Position numbers and translations under genes: made by a program. Of a stretch of 17,084 nt of DNA, positions 1 through 5,662 are shown one piece after another. The stretch comes from JAWUXM01 sp034111325 (GTDB lineage Bacteria; Pseudomonadota; Alphaproteobacteria; Rickettsiales; JABIRX01). The notes under the pieces are model-generated. The model ran no database searches, was not told the origin of the DNA, and saw only the letters and a list, made by a program, of their open reading frames with translations. Numbering within the stretch: position 1 is the stretch's first letter; every line of letters starts with the position of its first letter. The DNA is taken from NCBI GenBank assembly GCA_034111325.1, contig JAWUXM010000043.1, positions 1-17,084 on the forward strand, read 5' to 3'.

Positions 1-35
1 TGAAAATCTTATATGACGAATGCTGCATAAAGCAT

Positions 36-63
36 TTGACAATAGTTAATGATTGCCTATAAA
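36..63 (+). promoter_or_regulatory. Sigma70-type promoter for rpsD
   Basis: A perfect -35 hexamer TTGACA (36-41) is followed after 16 bases by TATAAA (58-63). Transcription would begin near 70, giving a leader of about 30 bases before the rpsD GTG. This is the best-matching promoter in the window, as expected for a ribosomal protein gene. There is no clear Shine-Dalgarno sequence in the leader. Confidence 0.7.
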
Positions 64-101
64 TACGCCCTTGAAATTAACTAAGATATATAAGACATAC
101 A

Positions 102-719
102 GTGACTAAGAGATTAAAATCAAAGCATAAGATATCACGCAGATTAGGCGCAGATATATGGGGTTCACATAAATATAAAGGTGAGAAATCGACACCTCCT
201 GGTCAACACGGGAATTCAGGGATGATGCGTAGAACGTCAGATTATGGCGCACAGCTACAAGCAAAGCAAAAATTAAAGGGCCATTACGGTAATATTTCAG
301 AGAAACAATTTAGCAATCTCTACAAGCTATCTGTAAAGTTGAAAGGCGATACTGGTCAAAATCTTATCGGTCTCCTTGAAAGAAGGCTTGATGCAGTAAT
401 CTATCGTGCAAATTTAGTACCTACAGTTTTCTCAGCACGTCAATTTGTTAATCATAAGCACATCACTGTTAATGGTAAAACCGTTAATATTGCTAGTTAC
501 CGTGTTTCTGTTGGCGATGTAATTGCTATTAAAGCTAAGTCTCAAGAAATCCCAGTGATTATGCAATCTGTACAAGATAAAGAACGTACAGAAGTTAGCT
601 ATCTTGAAGTAGACTATAAAAAGATGGAAGTGAAATTCGTTGCTATTCCTGCTTTTACAGATGTTCCTTATTCGTTTGAGTTGGAGCTTAGTTTAGTCAT
701 CGAGTATTACTCACGCTAA
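102..719 (+). CDS. rpsD: 30S ribosomal protein S4
   Basis: Ribosomal protein S4 binds 16S rRNA early in assembly of the small subunit and takes part in decoding accuracy. The 205-residue product has the usual family length. The N-terminal part contains SRRLGADIWG (12-21), TPPGQHG (31-37) and DYGAQLQAKQKLKGHYG (47-63). The S4 RNA-binding domain runs from about residue 94 (RRLDAVIYRANL) to about 155. The end, SLVIEYYSR, is the conserved S4 terminus. The start is GTG; the next residues match the usual S4 beginning and there is no better start upstream. It is monocistronic, with its own promoter (36-63) and a terminator 16 bases after the stop. The sequence resembles Rickettsia S4 as I remember it. 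Confidence 0.97.
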   Translation: MTKRLKSKHKISRRLGADIWGSHKYKGEKSTPPGQHGNSGMMRRTSDYGAQLQAKQKLKGHYGNISEKQFSNLYKLSVKLKGDTGQNLIGLLERRLDAVIYRANLVPTVFSARQFVNHKHITVNGKTVNIASYRVSVGDVIAIKAKSQEIPVIMQSVQDKERTEVSYLEVDYKKMEVKFVAIPAFTDVPYSFELELSLVIEYYSR

Positions 720-735
720 AAATCTAATTCTTTTT

Positions 736-757
736 GGGTGCTTTTTGTGCCCTTTTT
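736..757 (+). terminator. Rho-independent terminator of rpsD
   Basis: GGGTGC (736-741) pairs with GTGCCC (747-752) across a T5 loop, with two G-U pairs, and is followed at once by five T (753-757). It lies 16 bases after the rpsD stop. The T tract is also the outer edge of the next palindrome. Confidence 0.65.
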
Positions 758-832
758 AGCAAATAACCTGCTTTCATTCGGTCACGTACTAATAGTGTAC
801 GTTCCTCACTCAAGCAGAGCATTTGCTAAAAA
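753..832. repeat. 80-bp nested inverted repeat
   Basis: Perfect 12-bp outer arms TTTTTAGCAAAT (753-764) and ATTTGCTAAAAA (821-832). Inside these are a second pair, CTGCTT (768-773) with AAGCAG (812-817), and a third, CGTAC (785-789) with GTACG (797-801). Three concentric pairs mean that the whole segment can fold into one long stem on either strand. There is no open frame of note. It resembles the mobile palindromic elements of Rickettsiales genomes in form; I cannot place it in a named family. Confidence 0.6.
793..811. repeat. 19-bp direct repeat, copy 1
   Basis: Begins TAGTGTACG and ends CCTCACTC; an identical copy lies at 870-888, 77 bases on. This copy lies inside the nested palindrome 753-832 and supplies one arm of its innermost stem. 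Confidence 0.7.
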
Positions 833-839
833 TCATCTC

Positions 840-856
840 AAAATCTTTTAGATTTT
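840..856. repeat. Small perfect hairpin
   Basis: AAAATCT (840-846) and AGATTTT (850-856) are perfect 7-bp arms around TTT. It sits between the two 19-bp direct repeats. No T tract suitable for termination follows, so it looks like part of the palindrome cluster. Confidence 0.5.
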
Positions 857-869
857 ACACTTATATATT

Positions 870-888
870 TAGTGTACGTTCCTCACTC
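870..888. repeat. 19-bp direct repeat, copy 2
   Basis: Identical to 793-811. The flanks differ beyond the 19 bases, so this is a discrete repeated word and not a longer duplication. Confidence 0.7.
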
Positions 889-896
889 TCCACGTC

Positions 897-929
897 ATAG
901 CCTGAATTTTGCAAAAATTCTAGGGCTAT
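897..929. repeat. 33-bp palindrome
   Basis: ATAGCC (897-902) pairs with GGCTAT (924-929), and inside it GAATTTT pairs with AAAATTC around GC. The stem is nearly continuous with a small internal mismatch. It can form on both strands and codes for nothing I can recognise. Confidence 0.6.
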
Positions 930-960
930 CCAGATAGTTACAAACAACTCACCCTTTTCT

Positions 961-1085
961 CCTAGACTCCCCTAGAATCCTACGGATTGATGCAAAAACG
1001 CTAAGGCGTTTTTTTACCCTTCGGGCAGATTAGGCTTCGCCTAACTGTCCAAGACAGCTTCGCTGTATTGTCAGGGAGTGACACA
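961..1085. repeat. Palindromic repeat module, unit 1
   Basis: Bounded by inverted arms ACTCCC (966-971) and GGGAGT (1074-1079). Inside are four successive hairpins: AAAAACGC/GCGTTTTT (994-1013), CCC/GGG around TTC (1017-1025), TTAGGC/GCCTAA around TTC (1030-1044) and ACAGC/GCTGT around TTC (1054-1066). The first stem is followed by T's and could also act as a terminator. Unit 2, about 127 bases on, has the same order of parts with changed bases. No coding potential was seen. It could be a structured RNA or a dispersed palindromic element. Confidence 0.6.
994..1015 (+). terminator. Terminator-like hairpin in repeat unit 1
   Basis: An 8-bp stem, AAAAACGC (994-1001) with GCGTTTTT (1006-1013), loop TAAG, and a run of seven T's from 1009. 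It has the form of an intrinsic terminator, but no gene directly upstream needs it because rpsD has one at 736-757. It is more likely part of the repeat module. Confidence 0.4.
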
Positions 1086-1088
1086 GCT

Positions 1089-1213
1089 CCTAGATTGCCT
1101 TATAACCTTGCAGGTTGATACGAAATGCTATTAGTGCATTTCTCTTACCCTTCGGGTAGACTCACTTTGTTCACCGTCCAGAGCAGCTTTGCTGCATTAT
1201 CAGGCAATGACAA
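1089..1213. repeat. Palindromic repeat module, unit 2
   Basis: Bounded by perfect 7-bp inverted arms ATTGCCT (1094-1100) and AGGCAAT (1202-1208). It repeats the architecture of unit 1: GAAATGC/GCATTTC (1122-1142), TACCC/GGGTA around TTC (1146-1158) and GCAGC/GCTGC around TTT (1183-1195). Relative to unit 1 the paired bases change together, for example ACAGC/GCTGT becomes GCAGC/GCTGC, so pairing is kept while sequence diverges. The third hairpin of unit 1 is not clearly kept. From 1214 to 1345 I see nothing certain beyond the tRNA promoter's edge. Confidence 0.6.
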
Positions 1214-1345
1214 ATTCTAATTTTGTTTGCCGAATTAGTTAATTTCTACACTGCTCAAATAAATTCAGCATGCCTTCTTTGCTATGGTTGTGACACAGAA
1301 AAAGCAAAAAGATTGGGTTTCAAGGCTTCCTGAGAGAGTTTTTCA

Positions 1346-1373
1346 TTGCAATTGCAAAGAAGCTTTATATTAT
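1346..1373 (+). promoter_or_regulatory. Probable promoter for tRNA-Leu
   Basis: TTGCAA (1346-1351), 16-base spacer, TATTAT (1368-1373). Transcription would start about 8 bases before the tRNA. The match is moderate, but the position is right for a tRNA gene. Confidence 0.45.
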
Positions 1374-1387
1374 CGCCGCTTCGCAGT

Positions 1388-1474
1388 GCCCGTGTGGCGG
1401 AATTGGTAGACGCAACGGACTTAAAATCCGTGGGGATTTATCCCTTGCCGGTTCAAGTCCGGCCATGGGCACCA
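1388..1474 (+). tRNA. tRNA-Leu (anticodon UAA)
   Basis: Class II tRNA, 87 nt including an encoded CCA (1472-1474). The acceptor arm GCCCGTG (1388-1394) pairs with CATGGGC (1464-1470), with one G-U pair. The anticodon stem ACGGA/TCCGT (1415-1419, 1427-1431) encloses the loop CTTAAAA, giving anticodon TAA at 1422-1424, which reads UUA and UUG. The long variable arm GGGATTTATCCC and the T arm GCCGG/CCGGC with GTTCAAGTC confirm a leucine tRNA. The D loop contains TGG. No terminator is visible between its end and the next gene, 47 bases on, so the two may be cotranscribed. Confidence 0.96.
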
Positions 1475-1521
1475 TCTATACTTTATCAAATAATATTATT
1501 TTTAATTTGTAATCAGAGGCC

Positions 1522-2532
1522 GTGCGCAAAAAGTTAGATTCCATAATTCCAGCACTTTCCCCAATTGATAAATTTAAAAAACATATCGCTGATGATATGC
1601 AGCAGGTCGATAAGATCATTCTCCATGCTATGCAAAATTGTGAGCAGCTAATTAACGAGATGTCTGAGGGGTTGATTAAATCAGGCGGGAAGAGGTTACG
1701 TCCTGCCCTAACTATTCTCTGTGGAAAATTATGTGGTTATGATGGTGAAAGGTTAATTTACCTAGCTTCAGCAGTTGAGTTAATTCACACTGCAACTTTG
1801 CTACATGATGATGTCGTTGATGAGAGTGATTTGCGCCGTGGTAAAGAAACTGCACATAAAATATGGGGGAATAAATCACCAATCTTAGTAGGTGATTATT
1901 TGCTTTCTCAAAGTTTCCAATTAATGGTTAAAACTGGTTCGTTACGTGTGTTGGATATTTTATCAAATGCATCAGCAATTATCGCTGAAGGCGAAGTCCA
2001 GCAATTGCTAAGTAAGAATCATATGGATTTAGCAATTGATAGATATTTTACAATTATTACTGCAAAAACCGCGAAGCTATTTGCAGCAAGTTGTGAAACT
2101 GCAGCTGTAGTTAGTGGTGCTAAGGAAGAGATACAAACCCAATTAGATGAGTTCGGCAATAATATCGGGATTGCTTTTCAGATTGTTGATGATGCGCTGG
2201 ATTATCAATCTAATAATAAAATCCTCGGGAAGAATAAGGGTGATGATTTCTTTGAAGGAAAAGTCACATTGCCATTGATTCTGGCTTATGAAAAAGCTAA
2301 TAAAATAGAGCGTGCTTTATTAGAGGAGTTAATTACTAAAGAAAAGCCAACAAAGAAGGATTTTGCTACAGCGTTAGAGTTGATCAATAAATATCAAGCT
2401 CTTGAAGATTCTTTTGACTATGCAGAAAAATATTTAATAAAAGCTAAGGATTTATTGGCTGATTTCTCTGATAGCAAAGAAAAAGAGATTTTACTTAATA
2501 TTTGTGATTTTTGTTTGGAAAGGCGATTTTAA
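1522..2532 (+). CDS. ispB: Long-chain trans-polyprenyl diphosphate synthase (octaprenyl type)
   Basis: A trans-isoprenyl diphosphate synthase that extends farnesyl diphosphate with isopentenyl diphosphate; in this family the product usually serves as the quinone side chain. The 336-residue sequence has the substrate-binding GGKRLRP (55-61), the first aspartate-rich motif DDVVD (96-100) followed by RRG (105-107), and the second motif FQIVDDALD (219-227), with KGDD following (239-242). The start is GTG with AGAGG at 1515-1519, only two bases away, an unusually tight spacing. The next in-frame ATG (1597) has no Shine-Dalgarno and would remove part of the first helix. It follows tRNA-Leu without a clear terminator and precedes ftsW by 36 bases. 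Chain length cannot be read from the sequence alone. Confidence 0.88.
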   Translation: MRKKLDSIIPALSPIDKFKKHIADDMQQVDKIILHAMQNCEQLINEMSEGLIKSGGKRLRPALTILCGKLCGYDGERLIYLASAVELIHTATLLHDDVVDESDLRRGKETAHKIWGNKSPILVGDYLLSQSFQLMVKTGSLRVLDILSNASAIIAEGEVQQLLSKNHMDLAIDRYFTIITAKTAKLFAASCETAAVVSGAKEEIQTQLDEFGNNIGIAFQIVDDALDYQSNNKILGKNKGDDFFEGKVTLPLILAYEKANKIERALLEELITKEKPTKKDFATALELINKYQALEDSFDYAEKYLIKAKDLLADFSDSKEKEILLNICDFCLERRF

Positions 2533-2568
2533 TAAGATTAGGGTTAAAATTATCAATAAAGAGGTGCT

Positions 2569-3702
2569 ATGCGGTTTGATAAGAGATATAGCAATTTAGT
2601 GACTAAATGGTGGTTTTCTCTTGACCATGCCGTAGTTTTTTCTGTGATATTACTCATGTTCTTTGGTGCGGTTGTGGTTACAACGGCCAGTCCTTATGTA
2701 GCTGAAAAGCTCGGTCTGGATAGCTTTTATTTCTCTAAGCGTCATTTGGTTTTCTCCTGTATTTCCCTTTGTGTGATGATAGGGTTTTCGTTATTGCAGC
2801 CAGTTTTTATTCGTCGCTTAGCATTCTTTGCCATGCTTGGTGGCTTAGGGCTGTTAGTAATATTATTATTGCTAGAGCCACAGCTAAAAGGCGCGAAGAG
2901 ATGGATATCCTTAGGTGGTTTTTCATTGCAACCCTCAGAAATTATCAAGCCATTTTTTGTTGTTTTAAATGCTTGGTTCTTATCGCAAAAGCTTAATCCA
3001 AAGGCTTTTAGTTATTATATGGCAAGTGTGGGATTATATTTATTCATAATTCTATTGCTAATATTGCAGCCAGATTTTGGTATGTCGGTAAATTATTCGA
3101 TTATTTGGATCAGTCAGGTTTTTCTAGCAGGGATCAGCACCAAATATCTGCTGTTTTTTGCCATTTTTGCCATTCTAATCGCTGTTTCAGCATATATTAG
3201 TTTTGAACATGTGCATTACCGTATAGACGCATTTTTATTTTCTGAAGATAATGTTAATTATCAAATAATAAAATCCCTACAATCTTTTGCTAATGGAGGT
3301 TTTTGGGGGAGGGGGATTCTTGAAGGTGATGTAAAAAAATATTTACCTGATTCGCATACAGATTTTATCTTTGCAGTGATCGGTGAAGAGTTTGGCTTTA
3401 TAGGTGCATTTGTTATAATAGCGCTTTACAGCTTTATTATATGGCGTCTTCTGCAGAAATTACAAAAGTTAGATAATAATTTTCAGATTCTAGCTTTGGC
3501 TGGTTTGATAATCCAATTTGCTTTTCAGATAATGGTCAATATTGGCGTGAATCTTAGCTTACTGCCTACAAAAGGCGCTACTTTGCCATTTATTAGTTAT
3601 GGTGGTTCGTCATTAATTGCGATGGGCGCTTTGATGGGTATGATCTTTGCTTTTAGCCGTGATAGCTATGGTAAAACTTTAAATAACACCAAATATCTTT
3701 AA
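2569..3702 (+). CDS. ftsW: SEDS-family peptidoglycan polymerase FtsW
   Basis: A SEDS glycosyltransferase that polymerises lipid II at the division septum together with a class B penicillin-binding protein. The 377-residue protein is almost all membrane segments, about ten. Landmarks are GAKRWISLGGFSLQPSEI (108-125), QPDFGMS (167-173), LPDSHTDFIFAVIGEE (259-274) and LPTKGATLPFISYGGSS (332-348). The last two, with the HTDFIF loop, point to FtsW more than RodA. The start ATG has AGAGGTG at 2560-2566. It is probably in one transcript with the polyprenyl synthase, 36 bases upstream. The final codons (T-K-Y-L-stop) lie inside a 44-bp sequence that recurs near the right end of the window. Confidence 0.92.
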   Translation: MRFDKRYSNLVTKWWFSLDHAVVFSVILLMFFGAVVVTTASPYVAEKLGLDSFYFSKRHLVFSCISLCVMIGFSLLQPVFIRRLAFFAMLGGLGLLVILLLLEPQLKGAKRWISLGGFSLQPSEIIKPFFVVLNAWFLSQKLNPKAFSYYMASVGLYLFIILLLILQPDFGMSVNYSIIWISQVFLAGISTKYLLFFAIFAILIAVSAYISFEHVHYRIDAFLFSEDNVNYQIIKSLQSFANGGFWGRGILEGDVKKYLPDSHTDFIFAVIGEEFGFIGAFVIIALYSFIIWRLLQKLQKLDNNFQILALAGLIIQFAFQIMVNIGVNLSLLPTKGATLPFISYGGSSLIAMGALMGMIFAFSRDSYGKTLNNTKYL

Positions 3703-3731
3703 TAATTATACATTTGCAGTAGGTAAAATTA
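3688..3731. repeat. 44-bp direct repeat, left copy (end of ftsW)
   Basis: Begins ACCAAATATCTTTAATAATT and includes the last four codons and stop of ftsW plus 29 bases of downstream DNA. The right copy at 16887-16930 differs at one position only (G here, A there, at the 36th base). The last three bases reach into the end of the leftward DUF2155 gene. The sequence itself has no strong internal symmetry. Confidence 0.9.
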
Positions 3732-4754
3732 ACTAGAGCGATTTTTGCAGTTAATTATTTTTAAATCATAAATTGGATGCTCAAGTGAAGAGAGTGATGG
3801 GGAGGATGTGAACATCCATCCATAGAAGATTTGCTTTTCATCGCTTATCTCTTCGCCTTCATTTTCTAAAACTTCAATTAATGCTTTATTTTCTCTTTGA
3901 TATTCTGGAGGGGAGATAAGACAAGAGCGAACCCTAACTTCCAAGGCTCCTAATTGGATGCTACTGCCAATTGGTATTTCAAACTGTGAGATTTTCGCAG
4001 TGATTTTATTTAAGCCTTGTAGGATGATTATGTCAGCTGGGTAATAGCCACTATTGTCACTTTGAACGTGAGCTCGCCATTTTGTGTCATATATTTTTTC
4101 TGATAATTTATGAAATGATTTTTTATCAGCCAATTTAACGGAGCTCTTTTTGGAGATTGCCTCATATTGATCATTATAACCTTCATACTCTTCTAAATAA
4201 CCGAGTTTCTTAGAAAGGATGGCAAGATTATAAGATATTTCAGCTAGATCTTTCAAGTCGTTTGCTTCTGTTGCAAGAACAAGTGCGTTAGTTAGGTAAT
4301 CTTTTGCGATATTATTTTTTTCCATTTCGTAATATGAGTAAGCGGTATTTTTATATATAAATATCAGCTGCTCATTATTTTCTTGATCTTGTGCTATGTC
4401 AGATGCTTTTCCATAATTAACCAAGGCCAGGGAGTAATTATGTTGTGTGTAATGGAGGTTGGCTTTTTTGAGGTAGTAGCTAAGTTCAAGATCTAATATT
4501 TGGTACTCAATGGCTATTTGGTAGGCTTTTTCATAGTAAGAGTCAGCTTTTTCATAGTCAGTTTGTTTTAGGTATAAATCGCCAAAGGCAATTAGTTTTT
4601 TGCCCTCTTCTAAAGCTTTGTTATATTCTGGACTAAGCTCTTCTGCAATTTCTATTTTTTTTAGCTCTTCACTTACTTCGCTCCCGAGCGCATATGGTGG
4701 GGTTGTGAATGTTATAATTAGGAAAAGACTTAAGAGTTTTGATATGGATATCAC
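3729..4754 (-). CDS. Secreted TPR protein with C-terminal DUF2155 domain
   Basis: A 341-residue exported protein. A signal peptide covers residues 1-24, cleaved near ALG-SE. Residues about 45-205 hold roughly four tetratricopeptide-like helix pairs (for example GDLYLKQTDYEKADSYYEKA, 58-77), which usually bind other proteins. Residues about 239-336 are a DUF2155 domain: ILQGLNKITAKISQFEIPIG, a conserved RVRSC (274-278), then IFYGWMFTSSPSLSSLEHPIYD and a final Cys. DUF2155 is an alphaproteobacterial domain of unknown function, normally a short protein; the TPR part is an addition. The start is GTG, 5 bases after the mlaD stop, without a clear Shine-Dalgarno, so translation is probably coupled. 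It is last in the leftward operon. Its place next to mlaD suggests an envelope role. Confidence 0.8.
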   Translation of the reverse strand: MISISKLLSLFLIITFTTPPYALGSEVSEELKKIEIAEELSPEYNKALEEGKKLIAFGDLYLKQTDYEKADSYYEKAYQIAIEYQILDLELSYYLKKANLHYTQHNYSLALVNYGKASDIAQDQENNEQLIFIYKNTAYSYYEMEKNNIAKDYLTNALVLATEANDLKDLAEISYNLAILSKKLGYLEEYEGYNDQYEAISKKSSVKLADKKSFHKLSEKIYDTKWRAHVQSDNSGYYPADIIILQGLNKITAKISQFEIPIGSSIQLGALEVRVRSCLISPPEYQRENKALIEVLENEGEEISDEKQIFYGWMFTSSPSLSSLEHPIYDLKIINCKNRSS

Positions 4755-4759
4755 TGAGG

Positions 4760-5212
4760 TTACAGGCTGGAATTATTGCTAAACATGAATTTACCAATCA
4801 GGGTTTCTAGATTAACTGATGATTGAGTGTGAATTATTTCACCATTGTCACTTAGCATTGCCAGTTCAGCGCCAGGAGAAATTGAGATATATTTTTTGCC
4901 TAATAGGCCAGAGCTCACGACTGAAGCGATTGAATCAGTAGGGATTTTAACGTCATGGTTAATATTGAGTTCTAAGATTGCTTGGTAAGTATCTTTATCA
5001 AGATAGTCTTTTGTTATGCTGCCGACTTTAATGCCGCCAATGCGTATATCAGTACCTATGGATACTCCGTCAATTTGTTCAAACTTGGCAACGAGGCTAT
5101 AGCCACCTAATGTTTCATTTACACCGCCAATACGATATGCATAAGAAAAGAAAAATATTGCAACGCCGAGAACTAAGCTGCCGACTATTGTTTCAACTAT
5201 ATTTTTACCCAT
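4760..5212 (-). CDS. mlaD: MlaD-like MCE-domain lipid transport protein
   Basis: A substrate-binding subunit of the Mla phospholipid transport system, anchored in the inner membrane with its MCE domain in the periplasm. The 150 residues comprise an N-terminal membrane segment (about 8-27) and an MCE domain (about 38-115) with FEQIDGVSIGTDIRIGGIKVG and SSGLLGKKYISISPG, both typical. The C-terminal stretch to 150 would form the helical pore region, as in short MlaD proteins. The start is well supported by GGAGG (plus-strand 5219-5223), 6 bases from the ATG. It is the middle gene of the operon, 23 bases after the NDUFA12 homologue and 5 bases before the DUF2155 gene. The ATPase and permease partners are not in the window. 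Confidence 0.9.
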   Translation of the reverse strand: MGKNIVETIVGSLVLGVAIFFFSYAYRIGGVNETLGGYSLVAKFEQIDGVSIGTDIRIGGIKVGSITKDYLDKDTYQAILELNINHDVKIPTDSIASVVSSGLLGKKYISISPGAELAMLSDNGEIIHTQSSVNLETLIGKFMFSNNSSL

Positions 5213-5235
5213 TAAGTACCTCCGATATAATTTGA

Positions 5236-5586
5236 TTAATTAGGTTTCCAAGCTTGATATGGAGCGCTATTAGCGACATGTTCTTTTATTTCAGCGCTTG
5301 AAATTGGTTTGTATGCAGAGTCAGTGCCAGTAAAATTTGCTTTATGAGATTTCTGCCAAACAAAAGATTCGATATCTTCCTCAGTTGGTAATTTATCAGT
5401 AGTGTAGTGAAGCCATCTATGCCATGTTGCTGGTACTTTTGAAGCTTCAATAACACCTTTGTAAATTACCCAGCGTTTTTCATTAGCATCTTTGGCATTA
5501 GTGTTGCGATAATATGAATTACCGAACTCGTCACGACCGACAAACTTGCCGAAGAAATATGTATGAAGATATGTAGTAATATACAT
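5236..5586 (-). CDS. NDUFA12 (B17.2)-like NADH:ubiquinone oxidoreductase subunit
   Basis: Homologue of the accessory complex I subunit NDUFA12/B17.2, which Alphaproteobacteria share with mitochondria. The conserved pattern is clear: FGKFVGRDEFGNSYY, then RRWVIYKG-type KRWVIYKGVIEASKVPATWHRWLHYTTD, WQKSHKANFTGT and the end PYQAWKPN. The open frame extends to an ATG at 5643, but the ATG at 5586 matches the family start (MYITTYLHTYFFGK) and gives 116 residues. A TATAAT on the minus strand (plus 5594-5599) lies just upstream of this ATG, which would place the longer start above the promoter. It is first in the leftward operon with mlaD and the DUF2155 gene, and divergent from uvrB. Confidence 0.85.
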   Translation of the reverse strand: MYITTYLHTYFFGKFVGRDEFGNSYYRNTNAKDANEKRWVIYKGVIEASKVPATWHRWLHYTTDKLPTEEDIESFVWQKSHKANFTGTDSAYKPISSAEIKEHVANSAPYQAWKPN

Positions 5587-5593
5587 AATATGA

Positions 5594-5621
5594 ATTATAA
5601 ATATGTCCTGAAAATTATCGA
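5594..5621 (-). promoter_or_regulatory. Candidate promoter of the NDUFA12-mlaD operon
   Basis: On the minus strand TCGATA (plus 5616-5621), 16-base spacer, then a consensus TATAAT (plus 5594-5599). The start of transcription would fall at or next to the ATG at 5586, implying a very short or absent leader. The -35 is weak, so this is tentative. Confidence 0.35.
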
Positions 5622-5662
5622 CCGAAGCTATATTAGCAAACATAATAATGCAAGAGGGAAAT

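Noticed and set aside
793..888. 19-bp repeats as a CRISPR array
   Set aside because: Only two copies, embedded in palindromes, with no cas genes.
1388..1474. tRNA-Leu as an island attachment site
   Set aside because: I found no second copy of the tRNA 3' end in the window.
1346..1537. 63-residue open frame containing VAELVDATDLKSVG
   Set aside because: It is the translation of the tRNA-Leu gene, a well-known false ORF.
2742..2996. Overlapping frames on both strands inside ftsW
   Set aside because: ftsW is intact and explains the region.
4600..4782. 60-residue plus-strand frame over the start of the DUF2155 gene
   Set aside because: Antisense to the signal peptide and N-terminal region; no Shine-Dalgarno or recognisable product.
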